A stretch of 48,959 nt of DNA. Source: Streptomyces spinoverrucosus. Lineage in GTDB: Bacteria; Actinomycetota; Actinomycetes; Streptomycetales; Streptomycetaceae. A program made the position numbers and the translations under genes. The DNA lies in assembly GCF_006539505.1 (NCBI RefSeq), contig NZ_BJND01000010.1, forward strand, positions 1 to 48,959, given 5' to 3'. Below the pieces are notes generated by a model. It was given only the letters and a program-made list of their open reading frames with translations. It was not told the DNA's origin and ran no database searches. Below, piece by piece: positions 42,037-48,959 of the stretch (positions are counted from its first letter, which is position 1; each line of letters starts with the position of its first letter).

Positions 42037-43518
42037 TCACCCGCGGCGTGACGACGCACGCTGCTGCTGCAGGGTGAAGGTGGTGAGTACCGCGGCGTGG
42101 TCCGAGGGCCAGTCGTTGTCGGCGACGTCGGGCCACGGGCGCGGGGTGCCGCTGACGACGGTGCGTGAGTCGAGGACTTTGAGGCCCTGTCCGTTGTGCA
42201 GGACGTAGTCGATGCGGTCCTGGGGTTCGGGGCGGCCGCTGCCGTCTTCGTGTTCGGGGTGGATGGGGGACCAGGTGTGGCCGGGGGCGGCGGCCGGGGC
42301 GGGGTGGGCCTCGCGGTAGGAGTCGCGCAGGCCGGCCTCCTCGGCGGCCTTCGTCACCGGCCATTGCACGTCCGGCCAGTCGAGGTGCGAGGGGGTGTTG
42401 AAGTCGCCGGTGAGAATCACGGGCGTGGTGGCGTCGGCCGCTTGGGCGATCCATCGCAGGGTGTCCCGCATCTGTGCGAGCCGGAGCTCCTCGTGGGCGA
42501 TCAGTTCGGCTGCCGGGAGCCCGTCGAAAGTAGCTTCATAGGGGCCGTACGGCGTGTAGTGCAGGTGGGCTGTCCAGACATCGACCTCATAGGCCTCGCC
42601 GATACGGATGCGGGCGCCGGCCGCGCCGTAGAAGCCGACGTCGGGGTCGCCGAGGCCGGCGGTGATCGGGTGGCGGCTGATGATGCCGAGGTTCTCGCCC
42701 GCCGTGTGATGGTGCCAGGAGAGGGCCTCGGCGAGTTCCCGGGCCGCGGTGCCGCCTGTTTCCTGCAGGCCCACGACATCGGCCTCGGTGTCCAGGATGA
42801 CCTTGAGCTGCTTGGCCCGGTGGTCGTCCACCTTCGTCCCGCCGAGCCAGAGGTTCCAGCTCAGCACGCGCAGCTCGCGGGGCAGCATCGCGCACAGCCG
42901 CTCCGGAGTGACCCCTTCGAGGCTGTCCACCACCGTCCGCCCGGGCGCCGTGGCGATCGGCGCCAAGGAGGGCACCGCGAGGACCGCGCACCCGGCGGCC
43001 TCGGCGGAGGTGACGCCGGTCGGGGTGTCCTCGACGGCCACGCAGCGGGCGGGGTCGGCGCCGAGAGCGTGGCAGGCGGCGAGGTAGGGGTCGGGGGCGG
43101 GCTTGGTGCGCTGGGTGTCGTCGGCGGTGACGGAGACCGCGAAGCGGTGGGTGCCGAGGGCGGCGAGGACGGTGTCCGCGACGGCTCGGGGAGAGGCGGT
43201 GACCAGGGCGGTCGGGATGCCGTCGCGGGTGAGGGCGTCGAGGAGGTCCAGGGCGCCGGGGCGGGGGACGATGCCGGTGCGGACGCGGTCGGTGAACTCC
43301 CGGTGCAGCGCCGCGGCGAGCTCGGTGGCCGACCGGCCGGTGGCCGCGGCCAGCCACGCGGCGGTGTGCTCGACCGGCCGGCCGAGCACCTCCGGCTGGT
43401 CCACCTCGGTCAGCGCTCGCCCGGCGACCTTTTCCACCGCCTCCCACCACAGCCGCTCGGTGTCGACGAGCGTGCCGTCCATGTCGAACAGGACAGCCTG
43501 GAGCGGGAGTCGAGTCAC
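42037..43518 (-). CDS. fusion of a HAD phosphatase and an endonuclease/exonuclease/phosphatase (EEP) domain
   Basis: A 493-residue cytoplasmic fusion. The N-terminal half (about residues 4-210) is a HAD phosphatase of the beta-phosphoglucomutase type: VLFDMDGTLVDT, then LVTASPRAV, KPAPDPYLAA and VAVEDTPTGVTSA. The C-terminal half (about 213-490) is an EEP domain: RVLSWNLWLGG, ADVVGLQETGG (metal Glu), VILTGDFNTPSHLDW and final WPSDHAAVLTTF (catalytic His). EEP enzymes cut phosphodiesters and HAD enzymes remove phosphomonoesters, so one chain could do both steps. GTG 43518 with GAGAG is preferred to GTG 43533, which lacks a binding site. It is the last gene of an ABC importer operon. Confidence 0.88.
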   Translation of the reverse strand: MTRLPLQAVLFDMDGTLVDTERLWWEAVEKVAGRALTEVDQPEVLGRPVEHTAAWLAAATGRSATELAAALHREFTDRVRTGIVPRPGALDLLDALTRDGIPTALVTASPRAVADTVLAALGTHRFAVSVTADDTQRTKPAPDPYLAACHALGADPARCVAVEDTPTGVTSAEAAGCAVLAVPSLAPIATAPGRTVVDSLEGVTPERLCAMLPRELRVLSWNLWLGGTKVDDHRAKQLKVILDTEADVVGLQETGGTAARELAEALSWHHHTAGENLGIISRHPITAGLGDPDVGFYGAAGARIRIGEAYEVDVWTAHLHYTPYGPYEATFDGLPAAELIAHEELRLAQMRDTLRWIAQAADATTPVILTGDFNTPSHLDWPDVQWPVTKAAEEAGLRDSYREAHPAPAAAPGHTWSPIHPEHEDGSGRPEPQDRIDYVLHNGQGLKVLDSRTVVSGTPRPWPDVADNDWPSDHAAVLTTFTLQQQRASSRRG

Positions 43519-43558
43519 GGTTCTCTCTTTCACGTGGGGGGTTCCGATGCGAGGAGGC

Positions 43559-44635
43559 TCAGCGTTCGGCCACCAGTACCGGACGCTCCGGCAGCGATAC
43601 GCGTACGGCGGTCCCGGCGCCGAGCGCGGCGGCCTCGTGGGTGGTCAGGTCGGCCTTGACCTCGGTGCCGTCCGCGAGCCGTACGGTGAGGCGGGTGGCC
43701 GCGCCGAGGAAGGCCGCGGTGACCACGCGGGCGTCGCCGCGCTCGTCCGCCGTCACGACGACCGCTTCGGGCCGCACCAGCACGTCCACCTCCGCCGTCA
43801 CCGGTACCTCCCCGTCGACCGGGAGCCGCTGCCCGAGCACCTCGACCGTCGTGCCGTGCAGTCGCCCGCGGATCCGGCTCATCGTGCCGACGAACTCGGC
43901 GACGAAGGCGGTGGCGGGACGGCCGTACAACTCGGCAGGAGGAGCGCACTGTTCGAGCCGCCCGGCGCGCATGACCGCGACCCGGTCGGCCATGGACAGG
44001 GCCTCCTCCTGGTCGTGCGTGACGAACAGGGTGGTGATGCCGAGTTCCTGCTGGAGGCGGCGGATCTCCTCGCGCAAGGTGAGGCGCACCTTGGCGTCCA
44101 GCGCCGACAGCGGTTCGTCGAGCAGCAGCACGCGTGGGCGCAGGGCGAGCGCGCGGGCGAGGGCGATGCGCTGCTGCTGCCCGCCGGAGAGCTGGTGCGG
44201 GAAGCGGTCGCCCTTGTCGCCCAGGCCCACCAGGTCGAGCAACTCGGCGGCCCGGGAACGCCGTTCGGCCGTACGCACCTTGCGCATGCGGAGTCCGAAG
44301 GCGACGTTGTCGAGGGCGCTGAGGTGCGGGAAGAGGCTGTACGACTGGAAGACCATCCCGGCGTCACGGCGGTGGGCCGGGACACGGGTGATGTCCTGGC
44401 CGTCCACCAATACCTCGCCGGAGTCCGGCTGTTCGAACCCAGCGAGCATGCGCAGGGCGGTGGTCTTGCCGCAGCCGGACGGGCCGAGCAGGGCGAGGAA
44501 CTCACCGGGGCGCACGCTCAGGTCGAGTCCGTCGAGGGCGACGGTCGGCCCGAACTCCCGGCGCAGCGCCCGGAATTCGACGGTGGCGGCGGCCTGGTCC
44601 GTGACGGCTGCCTTCTCAAGGGTGGTGGCGGTCAT
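43559..44635 (-). CDS. ABC importer ATP-binding protein (PotA/AfuC type)
   Basis: A 358-residue ATPase of the spermidine/iron/phosphonate importer class. Walker A GPSGCGKTTALR, signature LSGGQQQRIALARA, Walker B VLLLDEPLSALD and switch THDQEEALSMAD are intact. A C-terminal TOBE-type regulatory domain (about residues 245-358) begins near FVGTMSRIRGRLHG. The start is ATG 44635, two bases after the permease stop; ATG 44641 overlaps that stop and is possible. It energises the two permeases encoded upstream. The substrate is not deducible from this subunit. Confidence 0.92.
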   Translation of the reverse strand: MTATTLEKAAVTDQAAATVEFRALRREFGPTVALDGLDLSVRPGEFLALLGPSGCGKTTALRMLAGFEQPDSGEVLVDGQDITRVPAHRRDAGMVFQSYSLFPHLSALDNVAFGLRMRKVRTAERRSRAAELLDLVGLGDKGDRFPHQLSGGQQQRIALARALALRPRVLLLDEPLSALDAKVRLTLREEIRRLQQELGITTLFVTHDQEEALSMADRVAVMRAGRLEQCAPPAELYGRPATAFVAEFVGTMSRIRGRLHGTTVEVLGQRLPVDGEVPVTAEVDVLVRPEAVVVTADERGDARVVTAAFLGAATRLTVRLADGTEVKADLTTHEAAALGAGTAVRVSLPERPVLVAER

Positions 44636-44637
44636 GT

Positions 44638-45450
44638 TCATCCCCGGGACGAAACGGTTCGGGAGCGCCCGCCGAACACGGTGAGCGCGAGAAGCAGTGC
44701 CCAGGTGACGAGCAGGCTGAGCACGGCGACGGCGACGGACATCTGCGCCTGGGAGCCGCTGATGTTCACGATCCACACGGCGAACGGCTGGAAGCCGAGC
44801 AGCTGGGCGACGGTGTACTCGCCGAGGACCAACGCCAGCGTGAGGAAGGAGGCGTTCAGCAGGGCCCCGCGCAGATTGGGCAGAACGGCCTGGAACAGCG
44901 CCTGCGACCGGCTCGCGCCGCAGCTGCGGGCCGCCTCGACGAGGGTGCGTACGTCGATGGCGCGCAGCCCGGCGTCCAGGGCCCGGTAAACGAAGGGCAG
45001 GGCCATGACGACGTAGGCGAGCACGAGGACCACGGGGAAGTCGGGGTTCTGGATCGCCACGATCGTCTGGAAGAACGGGGTGCGGGACAGGTACTCGGGC
45101 CCCCACTTCAGCACCGTACTGATCCCGGCGACGAACGCGATCGGCGGCACGACCAGCGGCAGTGAGCAGACGACCTCGACGACCGGCCGCAGCCTGGACG
45201 CGCCGAGCCGCAGCGCGACCGTCGCGGGGACCATCAGCAGCAGCACGACGGCGATCGTGGCGACGGCCAGTTCGAGCGAGAGCAGCAGGCTGGTGACGAA
45301 GCCGCCGGTGCCGACGATGCTGCTGTAGGCGTCGAAGGTGATCCGGCCGTTCACGTCGACCGAGAACACCACGGACGCGGCGAGCGGGACGAGGAAGTAC
45401 AGTCCGGCGAGGCCGAGCACGCCCCACCGCCACAGGTTCAGGCGAGCCAT
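44638..45450 (-). CDS. ABC importer permease, second subunit
   Basis: A 270-residue permease with about six membrane helices. The ATPase-contact EAA loop reads EAARSCGASRSQALFQAVLPNL (about residues 165-186). A C-terminal VFGGRSRT tail follows. It is of the PotC/ThiP class found with spermidine, iron or phosphonate importers. The ATG at 45450, preceded by GGAG, overlaps the end of the first permease by 13 bases, so translation is coupled. Confidence 0.9.
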   Translation of the reverse strand: MARLNLWRWGVLGLAGLYFLVPLAASVVFSVDVNGRITFDAYSSIVGTGGFVTSLLLSLELAVATIAVVLLLMVPATVALRLGASRLRPVVEVVCSLPLVVPPIAFVAGISTVLKWGPEYLSRTPFFQTIVAIQNPDFPVVLVLAYVVMALPFVYRALDAGLRAIDVRTLVEAARSCGASRSQALFQAVLPNLRGALLNASFLTLALVLGEYTVAQLLGFQPFAVWIVNISGSQAQMSVAVAVLSLLVTWALLLALTVFGGRSRTVSSRG

Positions 45451-46334
45451 CGCGCGCTCCGTCGTTGCAGGGGCAGGTAGACCGCCATCACCAGGCCCGC
45501 GACCAGCACCATGTCCAGGCTGAGGGCCAGCGCCACGTTCTCCTGTCCGACGAGGACGTTCCCGGAGAGTGCGTCGGCGATCTGCAGGGTGACCAGCGGG
45601 ACGGAGCTGCCGACCATGGCGGCGGCCGTGGCGTACGCGGCGAAGGCGCTGCCGAAGAGCAGCACGAACCCGCCGAGCAGGGACGGCGTGAGCACCGGCA
45701 GGGCCACGTGCCGCCAGTACTGGGCCTGGCTGGCACCGTTGTTCTGGGCGGCCTCCCGCCACTGGACGCGAAGGCCCTCCAGGGCGGGGGTGATGGTGAG
45801 GACCATCAGCGGGATGAGAAAATACAGGTAGACCAAGGTCAGACCGGAGAAGCCGTACAGATCCCAGCCCTTGTCCTTCAGGCCGAGGTGCTGGGTGAGG
45901 ACGCCGGAGTTGCCGAGCGTGGCGACGAAGGCGAAGGCGAGCGGGACGCCGCCGAAGTTGGCGAGCACCCCGGAGGCGGTGAGCACGGCCTCGCGCAGCG
46001 CCCGGAACCGGGAGGTCACCACGGCCTGAGCCAGGAGCAGCCCGAGCACCGTGGCGATCCCGGCCGATACGGCGGACAGCTTCACACTGCCGAGCAGGGC
46101 GATCAGATACGGCCCCTGCAGCGAGGCCGTCATGTTCTGCGCGGTGTACGAGGCCGCCCCGGTGGCCTGGTCCTTGACGGTGAAGGCACCGTTCAGCATG
46201 GCCAGCGCGGGCAGACCGAAGGCGATCGCCGTGAAGACGAGCAGCGGAAGGACGGCGAGGAGCCCGGGGGCGCGGCCCCGTCGCTTCACCGAAGCGACGG
46301 GCACCGCACCGGCCCTCGGGAGGGTGGCGGTCAT
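45438..46334 (-). CDS. ABC importer permease, first subunit
   Basis: A 298-residue permease with about six helices after a basic N-terminal tail (KRRGRAPGLLAVLPLLVF). The EAA loop reads REAAQNNGASQAQYWRHVALPVLT (about residues 190-210), which couples to the ATPase. It is the PotB-like partner of the next permease. The ATG at 46334 overlaps the binding-protein stop as ATGA. Confidence 0.9.
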   Translation of the reverse strand: MTATLPRAGAVPVASVKRRGRAPGLLAVLPLLVFTAIAFGLPALAMLNGAFTVKDQATGAASYTAQNMTASLQGPYLIALLGSVKLSAVSAGIATVLGLLLAQAVVTSRFRALREAVLTASGVLANFGGVPLAFAFVATLGNSGVLTQHLGLKDKGWDLYGFSGLTLVYLYFLIPLMVLTITPALEGLRVQWREAAQNNGASQAQYWRHVALPVLTPSLLGGFVLLFGSAFAAYATAAAMVGSSVPLVTLQIADALSGNVLVGQENVALALSLDMVLVAGLVMAVYLPLQRRSARWLA

Positions 46335-47488
46335 CCGGCGACGGCCTTCCCCCAGCCCTCCGCGAGGACCGTCTTGGCCTTGTTCTGCTGGGCCTCGGTC
46401 GGGAAGGCGGGCGTACCGGAGACCTTCGGCAGCTTGGCGGCGGCCGCCTTGTCGAGAGTGCCGGCCTTCTCCATCGCCGCCATCAGGGCCGGGCGGGCGT
46501 AGCCCTTGAGCCACAGGTTCTGGCCCTCGGAGCTGTAGAGGTACTCCTCCCACAGACGGGCCGCCGCCGGGTGCGGGGCGTCCTTGTTGATGGCCTGGGA
46601 GTAGTACTGGGCGAACTTGCCGTCGCTCGGCACCGTCACTTTCCAGTCCAGCCCCTTGGAGTTGAACTCGTCGGCGTACCCGGCGTTGAGGTAGTCCCAG
46701 TCGATGCTGATGGGCGTCTCGCCCTTCTCGACGGTGGCCGGGGTGGACTCGACGGGCGTGTAGTTGCCGTTCTTCTTCAGCTTGGCGAAGAAGTCGAGGC
46801 CGGGCTGGATGTCGTCGAAGGAGCCGCCGCTCGCCAGCGACGCCGCGTACACGCCGGCGAAGGCCGAACCCGACTTGGTGGGGTTGCCGTTGAGGGCGAC
46901 CTGGCCCTTGTACTGCGGCTTGAGCAGGTCGGCGAAGGTGGTCGGGCACTGCTTGACCCGCTTGGCGTCGCAGCCGATGGAGATGTAGCCGCCGTAGTCG
47001 TTGTACCAACGGCCCTGCGCGTCCTTCTGCCCCTCGGGGATGTCGGCGAAGCCCTGCACCTTGTACGGCGCGAGCAGCCCCTGCTGGGCCGCGCTCAGTG
47101 CGAAGGAGCTGCCGAGGTCCAGGACGTCTGGGGCGCGGTCCTGGCCCTTGCGCGAGGTCACGGCGTTGATCTCGTCCTGGCTGGAGCCGTCCGGGTTCTC
47201 GACCTCGACCTTGATGCCGTACTTCTTCTCGAATCCGTCGATGAGGGCGCCGTAGTTGGCCCAGTCGCGGGGCAGCGCGATGGCGTGCAGCGTGCCCTCC
47301 TTCTTCGCCGCGGCGACCAGCTTGTCCATGCCGCCGAAGTCGGCGGCGGAGGTGGCGGTCGCGGCGCTCTTGCCGTCGGCGGTGGTGGACGCGTTGTCGG
47401 GAGCGGCGCCGCAGGCGCTCAGGGCGAGCGCGGCGACGACGGCGAGGGAACCGCCAAGGACGGCTGTTCTCGGCAGGGACACGGACAC
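46331..47488 (-). CDS. ABC importer substrate-binding lipoprotein (extracellular solute-binding family 1-like)
   Basis: About 385 residues. The signal peptide ends in lipobox LALSAC. The mature domain is a two-lobe type II binding protein with KLVAAAKKEGTLHAIALPRD, then FEKKYGIKVEVENPDGSS and PDVLDLGSSFALS, resembling the iron, thiamine or phosphonate binding group rather than sugar binders. An acidic binding-site residue and WxN/DY elements are present, but the ligand cannot be named. GGAG, 6 bases before GTG 47488, decides this start over GTG 47509. It is the first gene of a leftward operon of binding protein, two permeases, ATPase and the HAD-EEP enzyme. Confidence 0.88.
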   Translation of the reverse strand: MSVSLPRTAVLGGSLAVVAALALSACGAAPDNASTTADGKSAATATSAADFGGMDKLVAAAKKEGTLHAIALPRDWANYGALIDGFEKKYGIKVEVENPDGSSQDEINAVTSRKGQDRAPDVLDLGSSFALSAAQQGLLAPYKVQGFADIPEGQKDAQGRWYNDYGGYISIGCDAKRVKQCPTTFADLLKPQYKGQVALNGNPTKSGSAFAGVYAASLASGGSFDDIQPGLDFFAKLKKNGNYTPVESTPATVEKGETPISIDWDYLNAGYADEFNSKGLDWKVTVPSDGKFAQYYSQAINKDAPHPAAARLWEEYLYSSEGQNLWLKGYARPALMAAMEKAGTLDKAAAAKLPKVSGTPAFPTEAQQNKAKTVLAEGWGKAVAG

Positions 47489-47531
47489 GGCTGCTCCAGG
47501 GGGACGCACGAGGGATCAGAAGGCGTGGAGA

Positions 47532-47560
47532 ACTTGTCTGAAGAACTTGTCTGAACAAGT
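47532..47560. promoter_or_regulatory. three half-sites of a GntR-type operator before the ABC operon
   Basis: ACTTGT occurs at 47532-47537 and 47545-47550, and its inverse ACAAGT at 47555-47560. The last two form the palindrome ACTTGT-ctga-ACAAGT, of HutC/GntR-like form. The block lies 44-72 bases upstream of the binding-protein start and between it and the divergent GntR-type gene, the expected place for its operator. Confidence 0.65.
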
Positions 47561-47714
47561 CGGCCCCAAGTAGGCCCGCCGCAGATGTCCGGCCCGTGAA
47601 CTCCGGCACAAGGTTTTCCCTAGATTTGCTGTGCACTCCCACCCGGCACAGCGACCTGCCGGATCTCGACTAGGCTGCTCACGCTGTGCACAGCGGCCGA
47701 CTCAGAGGGGAAGC

Positions 47715-48455
47715 ATGACGGCGCGACACGAGCAGATCGCCGACGAACTGCGGCGGGCGATCGACCGCGAGGAGTACACCGTCGGCAACCGGCTGCCCTC
47801 CGAGACCGAGCTCGCGGCCCACTACGGCGTCTCACGCGGCACGGTCCGCCAGGCCGTCGCGGCCCTCACCGCCGAGGGCCTCATCGGCTCCCGCCAGGGC
47901 GCGCGCCGGGTGGTGCTGGCCAGCCGCCGCAGCCAGAGCTTCGCCGAACTGCGCAGCTTCGCCCAGTGGGCGCGGGCGATGGGCCGCGAGGCAACGGGGC
48001 AGGTGATCGCGCAGGAATACCGGCCGGCGACGGCCGAGGACGCCGTACGTCTGCAACTGGGCAAGGGCACGCCCGTGTTGAGCGTCCTGCGGGTGCGGGG
48101 CCTGGACGGGGAACCGGTGCTGCTGGAACGCACGGTGTACGCGGACTGGATCTCCCCGGCAGTCGAAGCCATCGAGCCGGACTGCCCCTCCGTGACTCAG
48201 CGCCTCTACGACGACACCGGCTTGGTCTTCGCCTACGGCGAGCACGTCATCGACGCGGTCGCGGCCGGCGCCCAGGACGCCCAACTGCTTGGCATCCGCC
48301 GTACGAGCCCGTTGCTCAGGGTCCGCCGGGTCACGACCACCCGCGAAGGGCGCCCGGTGGAGTGGTCGGACGACCGCTACCGCTCGGACGCCGTGAGCTT
48401 CAGCGTGCACAACTCGACCGGGAACAACGCGCTGGCGCGCAACACGGCGGAGTAG
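47715..48455 (+). CDS. GntR-family (HutC/UTRA) transcriptional regulator
   Basis: A 246-residue repressor. The N-terminal winged helix-turn-helix reads RLPSETELAAHYGVSRGTVR. The C-terminal UTRA effector domain (about residues 80-240) contains VLSVLRVRGLDGEPVLLERT and ends RSDAVSFSVHNST. The UTRA family senses a metabolite related to the regulated substrate. GAGGGGAAGC precedes the ATG at 47715. It diverges from the ABC-HAD-EEP operon, and the intergenic block holds ACTTGT half-sites plus a GCTGTGCACAGC palindrome (47683-47694) near its own start. It most likely represses that operon. Confidence 0.92.
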   Translation: MTARHEQIADELRRAIDREEYTVGNRLPSETELAAHYGVSRGTVRQAVAALTAEGLIGSRQGARRVVLASRRSQSFAELRSFAQWARAMGREATGQVIAQEYRPATAEDAVRLQLGKGTPVLSVLRVRGLDGEPVLLERTVYADWISPAVEAIEPDCPSVTQRLYDDTGLVFAYGEHVIDAVAAGAQDAQLLGIRRTSPLLRVRRVTTTREGRPVEWSDDRYRSDAVSFSVHNSTGNNALARNTAE

Positions 48456-48523
48456 CAAGGCCGTCGGTGGTGATGGTGGGACAGGATCACCGGCATGTAG
48501 GAGGGGGAGGAGGTGCGTACTGG

Positions 48524-48865
48524 TCACTGACGTAGCAGTTCCCACACCGTGAGGATGCAAGATGCCGTGCCGAGGGTGAGTGCGATGGTGCGTCGGCGCA
48601 GGTGCTGGTAGCGGGCCTCGTACTCGGCGCGCAGTTCGGTGCGCCGGTCGGCGATGCGGCGGATGGCGGCCTTGGCCATGTCCACGCGGGCGCGGGTGTA
48701 CTCCTCTTCGAGATCGCGGCGCTCGCCGGCGGTGAGCCAGGGCAGCCTGTCGCAGAATGCCGTGGCTTCCTTGCGTGCTTCGGCCAGTTCGGCCTGCCAA
48801 TAGAGGTAGCCGTCGAGCCGGCGCAGCCCACCCTGGACTGGATCGTCAGGGGACGGACGGCTCAC
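48524..48865 (-). CDS. small single-span membrane protein of unknown function
   Basis: A 113-residue protein. A charged, helical N-terminal region with possible coiled-coil character (ERRDLEEEYTRARVDMAKAA and TELRAEYEARYQHL) is followed by a C-terminal hydrophobic helix, TIALTLGTASCILTVWELL, likely a tail anchor with the bulk in the cytoplasm. No family is recognised. The GTG at 48865 overlaps the stop of the next partial gene (GTGA), so the two may be an operon. The GntR-type gene ends 68 bases away on the other strand. Confidence 0.72.
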   Translation of the reverse strand: MSRPSPDDPVQGGLRRLDGYLYWQAELAEARKEATAFCDRLPWLTAGERRDLEEEYTRARVDMAKAAIRRIADRRTELRAEYEARYQHLRRRTIALTLGTASCILTVWELLRQ

Positions 48866-48959
48866 CGCAGTTCCTTGCCCGGGCCGCTTACGCTCCGCGC
48901 CGCCGCGCCTTTGTGCTCGAGTTGGGCGATATCGGGGTGGTGCAGGTCGAAGGCCGGTG
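48862..48959 (-). CDS. C-terminal end of an unidentified gene, cut by the window edge
   Basis: The last 31 codons of a leftward reading frame, ending SVSGPGKELR and starting before the window's right edge; it reads PAFDLHHPDIAQLEHKG. Its TGA overlaps the GTG of the small membrane protein gene by GTGA, which supports it as real. Too little is present to name a family. Confidence 0.5.
   Translation of the reverse strand, partial: PAFDLHHPDIAQLEHKGAAARSVSGPGKELR

Noticed and set aside
48461..48494. Hairpin after the GntR-type gene as terminator
   Set aside because: The GTGAT/ATCAC stem is short with mismatches and a G-U pair, too weak to list as a terminator.

Overview
The window is high-GC actinobacterial chromosome, almost certainly Streptomyces. 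The evidence is the strong third-position G/C bias, frequent GTG starts, paired SpoIIE-type phosphatases, an ECF42-type sigma factor with a DGPF partner, and LacI- and GntR-linked catabolic cassettes. No rRNA, tRNA, CRISPR, prophage or insertion sequence was seen. Assignments rest on reading the sequence and on family knowledge; no database was searched.

Layout. 1-9.7 kb is a purine catabolism block: a PucR-type regulator diverges from a three-subunit xanthine dehydrogenase (FAD, 2Fe-2S, molybdopterin), followed by an NCS2 purine permease with a structured leader and an XdhC-type maturation factor. 9.7-14.5 kb holds an SRPBCC protein, a lipoprotein polysaccharide deacetylase with a palindromic operator, and a decayed glycan locus: a GT2 glycosyltransferase, a roughly 750 bp hierarchical tandem array, a HAD-phosphatase pseudogene and a polysaccharide pyruvyl transferase. 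14.5-19.9 kb has two divergent PAS/GAF/SpoIIE phosphatases; one carries an anti-sigma-like ATPase domain behind a 212-residue linker of twelve-residue repeats. 19.9-26.3 kb is an inositol- or sugar-type catabolic operon (TIM-barrel isomerases, Gfo/Idh/MocA dehydrogenase, MFS permease), a LacI regulator and an orphan ABC sugar-binding lipoprotein. Shared operators tie these together.

26.4-31.0 kb holds a secreted phosphoesterase and EfeO/EfeB iron-uptake genes without EfeU. 31.1-32.5 kb is a fluoride-export operon (CrcB, DUF190, CrcB) behind a fluoride-riboswitch-like leader. 32.5-34.1 kb is an ECF42-type sigma factor with its YciI/DGPF partner. 34.2-40.3 kb is a metal homeostasis island: a Fur/Zur-type repressor, a CtpC-like P-type ATPase, a PacL-like His-tailed membrane protein, and divergent ZnuA, ZnuC and ZnuB homologues, with two related Zur-box-like sites. 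40.4-41.8 kb is a PBP4-type carboxypeptidase. 42.0-48.5 kb is an ABC importer operon ending in a HAD-EEP fusion enzyme, with a divergent GntR/UTRA regulator. A small membrane protein and a partial gene close the window.

The most unusual items are the 12.2-12.95 kb array, built from variants of a gene-junction module (Shine-Dalgarno plus overlapping start/stop), the Shine-Dalgarno-sequestering leader of the purine permease, the variant fluoride-riboswitch fold, and the HAD-EEP fusion that may define an uncharacterised phosphodiester utilisation pathway.
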